Positions 44,749 through 54,485 of a DNA stretch of 64,000 bases are shown here, in pieces. How positions within the stretch are numbered: position 1 is the first letter of the stretch; each line of letters begins with the position of its first letter. Position numbers and translations under genes: made by a program. Source of the stretch: Huiozyma naganishii CBS 8797 (taxonomy: Eukaryota > Ascomycota > Saccharomycetes > Saccharomycetales > Saccharomycetaceae); NCBI RefSeq assembly GCF_000348985.1, contig NC_035929.1, forward strand, positions 620,001-684,000, in the 5' to 3' direction. The notes under the pieces are model-generated. The model was not told where the DNA came from. It did no database searches and saw only the letters and a list, made by a program, of their open reading frames with translations.

Positions 44749-47631
44749 ATGAGAATTTTTCTGCCAAAAGCACGAGCTAATTATTTGTCCTGTATCAGTG
44801 TGCAACATGCCATCCGATGCTATTCCTCCTTGACCCCGAAGGTAACCAAGTTGCATATTACACTGGGTAATAAACCAGATCTCTCACATGACCACGACAC
44901 AAAAGTAGGGGAATCAAATAAAGCCGTTCAGCTAGACGAAGGGATTTCCGTGAACGAAAAGGAAAATGATCAGTTACCGCCATCTCTACGCGTGGTGAAG
45001 GGTTTGATGGAAAAATACAAAGATAATGTGTTACTCACACAGATGGGGTCGTTTTATGAACTGTACTTTGAACAAGCCACGAAATACGCTCCAAAGTTAA
45101 ACATTACGTTAACGAATAAAAACTACGTGTTTGGCAAGATCCCGTTTGCAGGATTTCCAGTCTCGCAGCTGAATAGACATTTAAGAGTACTGGTTAATCA
45201 GTACGGCTACAGCGTGACTGTAGTTGATCAATTCAAAAAGGACAGCGATATAGAAAACGATTCCAATAAATTCCAGAGGCGTGTAACCAGAATAGTGACT
45301 CCTGGAACTTTCATTGATGAAGCATTTGAAAACTTCAAGGAAAACACGTATTTGCTGAGTGTTGATTTTCCAGAGCGTTGTATGGACGTGACGGCAGACA
45401 ATGATATGAAGGTGGGGCTCTCTTGGTGCGATGTATCAACAGGGGAGATATTTGTACAACAGGTTCTGCTAAGAGAATTGGTATCTACAATAACAAGGAT
45501 ACACCCCAAGGAGATTGTACTGAAAGAAAACCTACTCCCGTATTCGATTGAATTGGGGAAGTGGTATTCAGAATTAGCGGAGCTGAAGAAATATGTTATC
45601 AAATATCAGACAATGCCATCACGCCATAGGACGGTGGATTCCTTCAGGCATTTGTTTGATATTAACAACGTCGATATAACCGACACACAATTCACTTTCC
45701 AGTTGCAATCTTTTGAGCAGAAAGAGATAGCTGCCCTTCGAAATTTGTTAAGTTACATCAGCGATCACTTACCTAATTTTACTACCAACTTTCAGTTGCC
45801 ACAAAGGCAGTTGACGTCACACATCATGCAGATAGACTCCAGAACTACAAGAGCACTCGAACTGAATTCTACCGTGTTAAACAATAGTAAAAAAGGGTCA
45901 CTTATATCCACTGTCCGGAGAACGGTAACTCCAGTGGGTACCAGGTTGCTGACACAATGGATTTCAGGTCCTTCGATGGATCTACAAGAGATCAAAAGAC
46001 GTCAAAGGTTTGTTCAATACTTCAAGAATAATGGCAGCATTTCAACGTATCTTATATCGCGTTTTAAGAAAATAGCTGATCTCTCCAGGATCTTGCAAAA
46101 ATTCAGCTTTGGCAGGGGCAGTGCTCTCGACTTGATACAGATTGCAAACTCCCTGAGTACTGCGAATGAGATTTCAGAGTATTTGAACCAACTAATTGAA
46201 AGGTGTCCCAAACGGCTGCAGCCGCAAATGCTATCTCTAATCACCAACTTAAAATTTGATACGGAACTAGTGGATAACGTTCTAAAGTCTTTGAATGAAG
46301 ATGAGATCATTAGAACTGAGAAGGCTGTTATAGAGGCAAATCCTGAGGTGGAAAACGTTACTTTAGAGCTTGAAGAAGGAAGATCAGAAATGGAGAAGGA
46401 TGGCTTGTTGAATATGGTGGTAGATCATCAGTATCATTCTAAATTGGCGAATCTTGTTGATCGATACAAACGTCTTCTTGTCGAGAAAGAACGACTTGAA
46501 AAGAACTATGCAGGTGTTTTTATTGATTCACTTGGGGCTAGAAAGCTTACTTTAAAACAGCGACAAAACGGTGACTATGCGTTGCATATTCAGGCATCAA
46601 CTGAATCACTCAAAACTATTGCGAACAATGTACTTCAGGACAAGACATTCAAATACAAGGATGATCTCTTCCATGTACTTTCAAAATCATCGCAGACATT
46701 ATGGGTCGGTCACAAACTCTGGTCAGATTTAGGCTACTCTATGGAAAATGCATTGTTAAAGATTAAAAAAGAAGAGAATAACATCTTAGACACCTTCAAG
46801 AAAGCTTTCATTGCGAAAAGCAACAAGATTCGCCAGATCAACAACAATTTAGGTTACCTTGATACAGTGGTGTCTTTTTCAGTTTTGGCCAATGAGAAGA
46901 ATCTTGTGTGTCCAAAGATCGATAAAAGCACGACACTCGAGGTTGTCGAAGGGAGGCACATAATTGTGGAGGATGGACTGGCCTCAAGGTCTTTGGCAAA
47001 CTTTGTTGAAAATGATTGCATGATAGATAGCGGGAACCTTTGGGTGGTCACTGGTCCCAATATGGGTGGGAAGTCCACGTTCTTGCGTCAGAATGCCATC
47101 ATTGTGATTCTAGCTCAGATTGGCTGTTTCGTCCCTGCGAAGAGTGCCCACATTGGACTAGTAGATAAAATATTCAGCCGACTAGGGTCAGCAGATGATC
47201 TCTACAACGAGATGAGCACGTTCATGGTCGAAATGATAGAGACCTCGTTTATTTTACGTGGTGCTACGGATCGGTCATTGGCTATTCTTGACGAAATCGG
47301 GAGAGGTACTAGTGGGAAAGAGGGTGTAAGCATTGCCTACGCAACTTTGACGTACTTGATTGAAAGGAACAAATGCAGGTCTCTTTTTGCGACACATTTT
47401 GGTGAGGACCTCCAAAAGACCCTGCAAGCGTCCGGAAGTGAATCTACTAAGGAAAGAATCAAATTCCATCAAAGTAGTATTTTAAAAATCAATGATGGTC
47501 AATTTTGCTACGATTATAAGCTTAAACCTGGAATATGTACCCGGTCAGATGCGCTTAACGTGGCCAGGCTCGCTGGATTCCCTGAAGAAGCGCTAAACAT
47601 AGCAAAAGAATTAACCTTTGATGCGATATAA
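44749..47631 (+). CDS. MSH1: mitochondrial MutS homologue Msh1
   Basis: Msh1 binds mismatches in mitochondrial DNA and protects it from rearrangement and oxidative mutation. The 960 residues match S. cerevisiae (959). A basic N-terminal presequence (MRIFLPKARANYLS) precedes the MutS mismatch-binding domain with the Phe-X-Glu motif FYE (102-104), lever and clamp regions, then the ABC ATPase: Walker A GPNMGGKST (769-777), a signature near MSTFMVEM, and Walker B LAILDEIGRGTSG (Asp848, Glu849). The C-terminus is helical (LKPGICTRSDALNVARLAGFPEEAL). Orthologue of YHR120W. The gene is AT-rich relative to ORC6. Confidence 0.96.
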   Translation: MRIFLPKARANYLSCISVQHAIRCYSSLTPKVTKLHITLGNKPDLSHDHDTKVGESNKAVQLDEGISVNEKENDQLPPSLRVVKGLMEKYKDNVLLTQMGSFYELYFEQATKYAPKLNITLTNKNYVFGKIPFAGFPVSQLNRHLRVLVNQYGYSVTVVDQFKKDSDIENDSNKFQRRVTRIVTPGTFIDEAFENFKENTYLLSVDFPERCMDVTADNDMKVGLSWCDVSTGEIFVQQVLLRELVSTITRIHPKEIVLKENLLPYSIELGKWYSELAELKKYVIKYQTMPSRHRTVDSFRHLFDINNVDITDTQFTFQLQSFEQKEIAALRNLLSYISDHLPNFTTNFQLPQRQLTSHIMQIDSRTTRALELNSTVLNNSKKGSLISTVRRTVTPVGTRLLTQWISGPSMDLQEIKRRQRFVQYFKNNGSISTYLISRFKKIADLSRILQKFSFGRGSALDLIQIANSLSTANEISEYLNQLIERCPKRLQPQMLSLITNLKFDTELVDNVLKSLNEDEIIRTEKAVIEANPEVENVTLELEEGRSEMEKDGLLNMVVDHQYHSKLANLVDRYKRLLVEKERLEKNYAGVFIDSLGARKLTLKQRQNGDYALHIQASTESLKTIANNVLQDKTFKYKDDLFHVLSKSSQTLWVGHKLWSDLGYSMENALLKIKKEENNILDTFKKAFIAKSNKIRQINNNLGYLDTVVSFSVLANEKNLVCPKIDKSTTLEVVEGRHIIVEDGLASRSLANFVENDCMIDSGNLWVVTGPNMGGKSTFLRQNAIIVILAQIGCFVPAKSAHIGLVDKIFSRLGSADDLYNEMSTFMVEMIETSFILRGATDRSLAILDEIGRGTSGKEGVSIAYATLTYLIERNKCRSLFATHFGEDLQKTLQASGSESTKERIKFHQSSILKINDGQFCYDYKLKPGICTRSDALNVARLAGFPEEALNIAKELTFDAI

Positions 47632-47936
47632 CGCCCGTTCCTACATCATTTTTATCACACATTTTACATTCTGTAATATTTACTCAACCCATCGTTCATC
47701 GTAACCTTGATTCTCATGACTCTTAGCCTTCAGCGCGCTAGCATTAGCAGACGTGTTACTCGATGGTCAGAATGTGGGGTTTCTAAAAGCATCTTCAGCA
47801 CGTGATGCTTATTAATTTGATATTTTGTGGAAGATGAGGACATATAACAGAGGACATCGGGGACTTGCATTCGTCTTCACCACAGGCTAACGATTAGACG
47901 TCACCGTAACTATTTGGTGCATTTCACACCGAGACA
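47632..47936. other. intergenic MSH1/CIA2
   Basis: This 305-bp region contains a perfect Cbf1-type site (47799-47806) and no gene. LSM12 (YHR121W), which lies here in S. cerevisiae, is absent. Confidence 0.6.
47799..47806. promoter_or_regulatory. Cbf1-type E-box upstream of CIA2
   Basis: CACGTGAT is the reverse of ATCACGTG, an exact RTCACRTG match, 131 bp upstream of the CIA2 start. It is followed by ordinary sequence rather than a centromeric CDEII. Confidence 0.5.
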
Positions 47937-48620
47937 ATGTCTGATTATTTGAATGACAACCCGAATGTCGTGGAGGAGAACGACCTGCCTTCGAGGAAGG
48001 TGAGCGAGGATGACCAGCTACTAATGGGAAGTGTCGGTAGCCAGACGTGTCTAAAGAAGAAGAGGCTGCTTTTGAAGATCGACAACTCCGGGCAGTCATC
48101 TGTTCAGCAAGCTGTGGAGCTTTTGGACAAGATGCTGCTGTTGAACTCGGCTCCTGAACTAACTTCAGACGAGGAGTCCGTAGAGGAAACGGACGGCGAG
48201 TCGCTGGAACAAACGAATGAAGAGTGGGAGCCTGTTGATGCACAAGAAATATACGACCTTACAGCGCACATATCTGATCCAGAACACCCGCTCAGTCTGG
48301 GCCAGCTTTCGATTGTCAACCTGGAAGATATCGAGGTTCATGACGACGGAGATTATAATAAAATGGCAGAAGTCATCATAAGAATAACACCCACCATCAC
48401 GCACTGTTCGCTGGCGACACTGATAGGCCTGGGTATCAGGGTGCGGTTGGAGCGTGCGCTGCCCCCCAGATACCGGTTCACCATCCTTTTGAAGAAAGGT
48501 TCGCACACGAGCGAAAACCAGGTGAATAAGCAACTGAATGATAAAGAGCGGGTTGCTGCCGCATGTGAGAACGAGCAACTACTCGGCGTGGTCTCGAAGA
48601 TGCTTTCCACTTGCAAGTGA
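47937..48620 (+). CDS. CIA2: cytosolic Fe-S assembly targeting factor Cia2 (MIP18)
   Basis: Cia2, with Cia1 and Met18, forms the CIA targeting complex that places Fe-S clusters on cytosolic and nuclear proteins such as DNA polymerases and helicases. The 227 residues (S. cerevisiae 231) have an acidic, variable N-terminal half (EESVEETDGESLEQ) and the MIP18/DUF59 domain (about 95-227) with EIYDLTAHISDPEHPLSLGQ, ITPTITHCSLATLIGLGIR containing the conserved reactive cysteine, and a C-terminal cysteine near the end (STCK). Orthologue of YHR122W. Confidence 0.94.
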   Translation: MSDYLNDNPNVVEENDLPSRKVSEDDQLLMGSVGSQTCLKKKRLLLKIDNSGQSSVQQAVELLDKMLLLNSAPELTSDEESVEETDGESLEQTNEEWEPVDAQEIYDLTAHISDPEHPLSLGQLSIVNLEDIEVHDDGDYNKMAEVIIRITPTITHCSLATLIGLGIRVRLERALPPRYRFTILLKKGSHTSENQVNKQLNDKERVAAACENEQLLGVVSKMLSTCK

Positions 48621-48682
48621 GTGGAGCACAAACCGTGTGAGGGGCAGCCTCTCTGTGTAACTGTGTACGGTGTGTAATGGGC

Positions 48683-48720
48683 ATCTCATCGCTCCGCCGC
48701 GCCGCGTAAGTGAAAAATTT
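48683..48720. promoter_or_regulatory. PAC + RRPE module upstream of EPT1
   Basis: ATCTCATCGC (48683-48692) is the reverse of the PAC motif GCGATGAGAT, and TGAAAAATTT (48711-48720) is an exact RRPE, 18 bp away. The pair ends 90 bp before the EPT1 start. PAC (Dot6/Tod6) plus RRPE (Stb3) is the hallmark promoter code of the ribosome-biogenesis regulon. Confidence 0.6.
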
Positions 48721-48809
48721 CAGTTTTCATCTGAACTGTAAACAAATGGACATATACCGTTAAGATCGGTGTTCGATGAGTTGGTGTTTGCCAGTACGAC
48801 AGCCACATA

Positions 48810-50123
48810 ATGGGTTACTTCATTCCTAATGGAGCCGTTGAGAACTTGAAGTACTACAAGTATGTCTTTTTTTGTCTTCCTGATCTCGTCCCCCCACCCG
48901 GCTTCAGATTTCGCTGATTTTTTTTGTTTGTTTTGTACTAACGCCATTATCTATTGAATTGCTTCTGAGCAAGTTGCACCAATATTTGATATTCCAGGTA
49001 TCAGAGTGAGGACAAATCGATCGTCTCTAAATATTTTCTCAAGCCTTTCTGGTTATGGTTTTGCGATATCTTCCCCACGTGGATGGCCCCAAACTTGGTG
49101 ACTTTATCTGGGCTCGGTTTTATCATTGTAAATGTATTGCTCGTTCTAATATATGATCCATATTTGGATACTGAATCTCCGCGATGGGTCTATTTTGCTC
49201 ATGCAATTGGTCTATTCATATACCAGACCTTTGATGGGTGTGACGGAATTCATGCAAGACGTACTGGGCAATCAGGACCATTGGGTGAATTGTTTGACCA
49301 TAGCATTGATTCGATCAACGCTACGCTATGCAACTATCTGTTTTGTTCGATGCTAGGACTTGGTTATTCGTACAGTGCTGTGTACTGTCAATTTGCACTA
49401 TTATTCAACTTTTATTTGAGTACGTGGGAAGAGTATCACACTCATATTTTATTTTTGAGTGAATTCTCAGGACCTGTAGAGGGGATCTTGGGGATCTGCG
49501 CAGCATTCATTTTGACAGGGATTGTTGGACCGGACGCTATTTGGAAGAGACAGGTGATGGAGATGTCCTTGTCTGACGGGAGCTCTCTCGATGTGAACGT
49601 GGCTCATGTTTTTGTCTTTCTGTTGTCAATTGGGTTGCTCTTTAACATTACCATTGCCAAAAAAAATGTAGAAGACTACTATAGCAGGAAGGAAAGGATT
49701 ATAATGAATGGAAATGCATCTATGAAAAATGCAATGAAGGGATTGATACCGTTCTTTGCATATTATTCTACGGTTTTCCTACTGGTTGCCCTGGTTCCAG
49801 AAATCATTTCATTCTCTTTCCTGCTTTCTGTAGGATTGACCATGGCATTTGTTGTGGGTCGCATAATCGTTCACCATTTGACAAAACAGCAGTTCCCAAT
49901 GTACAACGTCCCCTTAATGTTGCCTACATGCCAGTTGGTGTTGTACGTCATTGCTGTGAACATTCTTCATTGTGACGCTCACAAGACAACAGATGCGTTA
50001 GCGTGGTTCGGTTTGGGAACCTCATTTGGTATTCACGCCTGTTTTGGTAATGAAATAATCTACGAGTTTACCGAATTTTTGGACTGTTACGCGCTAACGA
50101 TAAAAAACCCAAAAGATATATAG
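48810..50123 (+). CDS. EPT1: ethanolamine/choline phosphotransferase, spliced
   Basis: Transfers phosphoethanolamine or phosphocholine from CDP-alcohol to diacylglycerol, the last Kennedy-pathway step, in ER/Golgi membranes. Exon 1 (48810-48859) encodes MGYFIPNGAVENLKYY and two bases of Lys17; exon 2 (48998-50123) continues YQSEDKSIVSKYFLKPF. The product is 391 residues, the S. cerevisiae length. The CDP-alcohol phosphotransferase motif DGxxAR(x8)GxxxDxxxD is complete (DGIHARRTGQSGPLGELFDH then SID). Several transmembrane helices follow. The paralogue CPT1 is YNL130C; the intron and gene order point to EPT1 (YHR123W). Confidence 0.94.
48860..48997 (+). other. EPT1 intron
   Basis: 138-nt intron with GTATGT donor (48860-48865), perfect TACTAAC branch point (48936-48942) and acceptor ATTCCAG ending at 48997. 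It interrupts codon 17 after the second base. Confidence 0.93.
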
Positions 50124-50844
50124 ACTATATAATCGCATCCTCCGGAACTGCGCCCTTATAATAACCAATACATAAATGGGACTTGTGCGGACAATAAACA
50201 AAACTTTTGATACAAAGGAGAATACCGAACAGTAATTGAAGGAACTCAGTGTAATCTTCCTGTTGTGTTTTTGGTGATCGAAAAATCAAAGCGGGTAATA
50301 TTGTGAGCAAATACTGGAAACTCTGTCAGGTAAATGGACGCCATAAAACAAGAGAACTACTTCAAAGTTTATAGGGATTACTGTGTGGAAGTAATTATTC
50401 TTCATCATAATTCTATATAACGAACAGGTTGTTGATATATGAAATCGAGACGTGATCTGGAAAATAGTAGGCGTTCAATTAGAAATATAAAAGGTCATAA
50501 TTTACTAAGATATGACATTGAGCTTAGTTTAGTATTGCAATGTTGTTTAGGTATATTTTTACTAGTATTGAAGTGCACACAACCTTTTCCTGTAATATAG
50601 CAATATATCAATTGTAAATATAATTTGTGTATTTTTTGTTATTTTCTTTTCTGGTGGGTGTTAAAATTGAAGATTTACACAAAAGATGTATATTAGTTAG
50701 TCTACGAACTGTTGGCGCCAAGAAAGTGGTCAGGTTCCAGATAAGTTTTAGGTTTACCAACAAGTATTTAGACACTCAATTGCAGGAAAGCTTCTATTAT
50801 TATATTTTCTTTTTCTGAACACTTTTTACGTTGATTTTAGTGCG
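50124..50844. other. promoter region of NDT80
   Basis: This 721-bp region is very AT-rich and has no supported gene. Two middle-sporulation-element cores occur, ATTTGTG (50625-50631, reverse) and CACAAAA (50678-50684). Confidence 0.5.
50678..50684 (+). promoter_or_regulatory. candidate MSE (Ndt80 site) in NDT80 promoter
   Basis: CACAAAA fits the MSE core CRCAAAW, 161 bp upstream of NDT80. In S. cerevisiae NDT80 activates itself through MSEs. The region is AT-rich and seven-base matches are common, so this is weak. Confidence 0.3.
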
Positions 50845-52974
50845 ATGGTTACTCGCAAAAGAACTCGAAAAGTATCGCTCGAGAATAGAAACGGCAGGTT
50901 GGGCAGGCCAAGAGGTCGAAAGCCATCCAAAAAACAAGGAGAATTGCTGGCAAAATTAGATTTAAAGCGCAAGCCTCACAAAAGTACAAATCTCTACAAC
51001 TCTAAAACTCCGAACAAACTAAAAAATGCAAAATTAGCCCCGAGATCGGTGTACCAATATAAAACAGGACCCACATTCGAGTTTGTTAATGATTATTTTA
51101 AAGTTTTTGGTTTGAGAAACGCTTCTCCTTTATTTTTCAATCTTTGCCCTCGAATTGATCGTGGTTTCGAGTTTGTCGATAATGAGTGGATAGGATATAA
51201 AAGGAACTACATTTCTTTAGTTACTTCCTTCCTCGTACCTGCTCTAGAAATTACCGATTTTTTGTCCGACACGTACCAAATTTGCATATCTAGTGGAGAT
51301 CAAAGTGTATGGGTGAAAGTAGACTACTTTGCCGTCTGTATTAAGGCGAGTCGAGAAGTTGATGGGAGTGAAGTGAAATTGGTACAACACACTCCTAAGA
51401 GGGATAAAGGTCCACAGTTTACACCACACATTATTCCAGTAATTCCTGCATTACTCCCTGACACTGAAACAATAATGGAGACGTCCAACCTGAAGAATTC
51501 TGATAAGATCAAAACGTACGAAAATGAATTCATCCTCAACAAAAATGACAGGATGTTCAACAAGATTAATACTTCTAAAAGGTCAAACCTCATGAAGACG
51601 TACCCGGAGGATATACTACAAAAACTTGCAAGGTATGAAAGAATACAATTTTCCAATTCGAATAGTTTCACGAGGCCGACGAAACCAAACAAACATTTTA
51701 GACTTCATGTGGTACTTGGCGCGGTCATCAATACCGGGGAAAATAGCGATTTACAATTGGATAACCATTTAGAAAAAGTAGGTCTTGAAAATGGGGAAGA
51801 GGTATATTTTGCCCATATTCAAGAGATGAAAACCCCGCCATTGATAATCCGGGGTAAATCAAGGGCCAATTATAATGCATCAAAAGAAGTTGAACTTAAG
51901 GAAGTGGATAAAGGGATCAGCGCCTCCAAACCAAAACAACCTCAAGAACAAGATAACAGAGTAGACGCTATTTACCGGTATCCAAACTACCTTGAAGATA
52001 TTACCAATAAAGTGTCGAGAACACAGGCGAGCTTGAAGGGCACAAACAACTTGAAAAAAAGGTCAGATATTAAACATGGTTTCTCTTCTTTGCCGAGACT
52101 TCTCGGAAATAACAACAGTATGGAACAGGAAACAGAATCTGCAATTATGGGGGAAGAAACGGCTCAAAGAGGGGAAAATGAAAGAAATAATAGCATTTAC
52201 CCGAAAGTAATCAAGTCATCTACGAGTCATTTAGCAAGCACAAAGATGAGTCGAAAGATTATTAGCACTAGTGACAAAAAAATGGAACAGTTGACTGAAG
52301 TTGAACCTATTATAGGTCCACTATTAGACGGATCCAATCTTTCCGAAAGACATTACAATGATAATGATGATGATGATGCCAATGACGATAGAATGTACAC
52401 GAGCTCGAGAAGTAATGAAGTAGTAAAACTCAAAAATATCGAAGTAACGACTAGTTATCGGTTGATAAAGCAAAAACGTGTTGTCGTCGGCTCGCTCTCG
52501 TTGGCCCCGCAATCAGGACCAGTTCTACCTAGTGGACACGACCCCTGTGGATTTATGCCAAAGAATACATTCGAGAAAAGAAAAGTGGACAACTCTATTA
52601 CGACAACAACCACAACAACCACAACCACGACAACCACCACTGCAATAAATGACCAAAGACAGGAACAAGTGGTTCCCAGTGACCTTTCATTTACGTTTTT
52701 ACAGAATAATTTTCTCCATGCCGATGGCAACTCAATTTTCAATCCGAACAGTGATAGTTCAAATGTCCACGAGCTTTCAAAACTTCTGGAAGAAACTTAT
52801 TTGCCGCTTCCGGAAGGTTTCACTGAATTTGAAAACAGAAGCGTTCCACTCTTCACGGATATATCCACCGCCCATTACCAAAGTCATACAGAACACTTTA
52901 CTTACGAAGGAAATTTTTTGGGAGACAGTATGAGTTTCAGCAGCGACAGTCTGAGGGAACGGGTGTGCCCCTAA
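50845..52974 (+). CDS. NDT80: Ndt80-family meiotic transcription factor
   Basis: Ndt80 drives middle-meiosis genes by binding MSEs with an immunoglobulin-fold, p53-like domain. In 709 residues the DNA-binding domain runs from about 66 to 344 with the family landmarks PRIDRGFEFVDNEWIGYKRN, QHTPKRDKGPQFTP, YPEDILQKLARYERIQFS, KHFRLHVVLGAVI and MKTPPLIIRGKSRANY. Unlike S. cerevisiae, the first 65 residues are strongly basic and contain an AT-hook-like RLGRPRGRKPSKK (18-30). The C-terminal half is disordered, with an aspartate run and 14 consecutive threonines (52600-52641), and probably activates transcription. A stop codon precedes the ATG in frame and no intron signals are complete. Orthologue of YHR124W by position. 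Confidence 0.9.
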   Translation: MVTRKRTRKVSLENRNGRLGRPRGRKPSKKQGELLAKLDLKRKPHKSTNLYNSKTPNKLKNAKLAPRSVYQYKTGPTFEFVNDYFKVFGLRNASPLFFNLCPRIDRGFEFVDNEWIGYKRNYISLVTSFLVPALEITDFLSDTYQICISSGDQSVWVKVDYFAVCIKASREVDGSEVKLVQHTPKRDKGPQFTPHIIPVIPALLPDTETIMETSNLKNSDKIKTYENEFILNKNDRMFNKINTSKRSNLMKTYPEDILQKLARYERIQFSNSNSFTRPTKPNKHFRLHVVLGAVINTGENSDLQLDNHLEKVGLENGEEVYFAHIQEMKTPPLIIRGKSRANYNASKEVELKEVDKGISASKPKQPQEQDNRVDAIYRYPNYLEDITNKVSRTQASLKGTNNLKKRSDIKHGFSSLPRLLGNNNSMEQETESAIMGEETAQRGENERNNSIYPKVIKSSTSHLASTKMSRKIISTSDKKMEQLTEVEPIIGPLLDGSNLSERHYNDNDDDDANDDRMYTSSRSNEVVKLKNIEVTTSYRLIKQKRVVVGSLSLAPQSGPVLPSGHDPCGFMPKNTFEKRKVDNSITTTTTTTTTTTTTTAINDQRQEQVVPSDLSFTFLQNNFLHADGNSIFNPNSDSSNVHELSKLLEETYLPLPEGFTEFENRSVPLFTDISTAHYQSHTEHFTYEGNFLGDSMSFSSDSLRERVCP

Positions 52975-53363
52975 AACTGCAGTAGAGAAGACACATATCA
53001 TAAAAGAGAAGAATATGTGGAAAGCAATTCATATTACTGCCCTAACTATCTCAGTTTTCTTCTTCTCTCCCATTCTTCATATCATAAAAAAAATTGTGTA
53101 GAATAAAACTTGCATAAAATGATGAACGGGGAAAAAGTTCCTTTCCCCATGCTCCAAATCCGGGACTTCTGTATTGCAATCCGTTGCAGAAACGAGAAAC
53201 GAATTTGTGACGTTTTTTTTGCAGATTTTGTTTCCATTAAGATTAACAAAATCTAGAAAATTTTGTTAAAGTGATTTGCGGTCATCCTCGACGGGGTTTG
53301 GTGAGGAAGGGGAATACGGTTGTTGGCTTTGCTTTGCCAATGTTTGCATTGCTTGATTGACTG
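52975..53363. other. intergenic NDT80/FYV6
   Basis: This 389-bp AT-rich gap contains no recognised gene or motif. Confidence 0.5.
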
Positions 53364-53882
53364 ATGGTAGACAAGAGCACGCCGCGGCCGAAAAGACCGC
53401 TGACCTTTATCTCGGAAGGTGCGTCCGATATACAGACACAGAAGGCGAAAGAGGAGCACGAGCAGAACAAGTACGAGCATGAGCGGCAACGAAGGCGGCG
53501 AAAGACGCTGCAGGACCAACTGCGAGCGAATGCTATCAACAAGCAGAAGGTGTTCAAGAAGCAGGTGCGGGAGAAGGAAAAGTTCAACCGGTTAAGCAAA
53601 AGCGAGTTGCAATTCTTCAAAGATGCAGACAGAGACCGGCAGCAGACGCAGAAGAAAGAGGACAACTATTTACAAAGTGGTCTCGCCGAGTTCGAGAGGA
53701 AGAAAAAAATGCTGGAGCGAAGAAATAACAAAATTCTGAATTCTACCGATGATGCCAGTGCACCAATAGAGGGGACCTCGCAACATCCACGGTCATTGAC
53801 GCAGTCACTCGGAATTGTGAAGAAAAAACCGAAACGGAAAATTCACGTATCATTGAAATCATTGGATGATCACACACAGTGA
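53364..53882 (+). CDS. FYV6: Fyv6-like splicing/NHEJ-linked protein (FAM192A/NIP30 family)
   Basis: Fyv6 is a second-step splicing factor found in the yeast spliceosome, earlier linked to end joining and K1 toxin survival. The 172 residues match the S. cerevisiae length (173). The NIP30 N-terminal domain is evident: PLTFISEGASDIQTQKAKEE, followed by a long charged helix (KYEHERQRRRRKTLQDQLRA, NKQKVFKKQVREKEKFNRLS) and LQFFKDADRDRQ. The C-terminus is Lys-rich (VKKKPKRKIHVSLKSL). In S. cerevisiae this is YNL133C; here it sits on the YHR track, in the strand expected for the ancestral order. Confidence 0.88.
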   Translation: MVDKSTPRPKRPLTFISEGASDIQTQKAKEEHEQNKYEHERQRRRRKTLQDQLRANAINKQKVFKKQVREKEKFNRLSKSELQFFKDADRDRQQTQKKEDNYLQSGLAEFERKKKMLERRNNKILNSTDDASAPIEGTSQHPRSLTQSLGIVKKKPKRKIHVSLKSLDDHTQ

Positions 53883-54485
53883 CGATTGTAAGATGCATTT
53901 TGCCTATTTCAAAGAATTCGGTCCACACAATTCCTCCTTTCTGACCTATTTGATTATAGTTTTTGGTTTTTTTCGAACCAATAGACCCCTCCCCCCTCCC
54001 CCCCTCCCCCCCCGGGGGGAATAAACAATGAAGCAAGAGCTATCTCCCTTTTGAGTCTGCGCCATGTCCGTTTCGCGGGAAAAAAATGTGGAAAAAAGAA
54101 CTACTTATTAAGAGGCACCAGACGCCTTCTCAAAAGCTAAGGGAGGGAGGAAAGCGAATAGATTACTGGAAAAAGATTAATAAATATCACAATTACCCAC
54201 CCAGCCGGATGTACTACTACCCACCCACTGATCCATTTCCCCGCTGCATCGTACCCCAGCCTGATCTGTCACAAATTAATACCGCGACGCACTAAAATTT
54301 CCGCGTCACAAAATGCGTCGTTGAATTTTTGATAGCAATTTTTCGCTGTAATTTTTTTTGTCCTGCCGTCAAAATAACTTTGAACGGAGAACAGCGCAGA
54401 GGATCTTCCGTTTCGTCAATGTTACGATCAGGTCCCAACTTTGCGATCCGGTAGACTTGCAGGGACCAATTCTAGCGATAAGAAT
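53883..54485. other. promoter region of YHR127W homologue
   Basis: This 603-bp gap holds the C-tract at 53986-54019 and T-rich stretches near 54300-54360. A 69-codon frame at 54086-54295 has no recognisable content. Confidence 0.5.
53986..54019 (-). repeat. C4-T-C6-T-C7-T-C8-G6 tract (G-quadruplex/i-motif)
   Basis: Four cytosine runs of 4, 6, 7 and 8 are separated by single thymines and followed directly by six guanines. The minus strand therefore reads as four long G-runs with one-base loops, close to an ideal parallel G-quadruplex. It lies 103 bp after FYV6 and 466 bp before the next gene. Confidence 0.85.

Noticed and set aside
50831..50840. TTGATTTTAG before the NDT80 ATG as a 3' splice site
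   Set aside because: No TACTAAC branch point or GTATGT donor lies upstream at a suitable distance.
54086..54295. 69-codon frame between FYV6 and the YHR127W homologue
   Set aside because: No family resemblance and no conserved neighbour in S. cerevisiae; length is within chance for the region.
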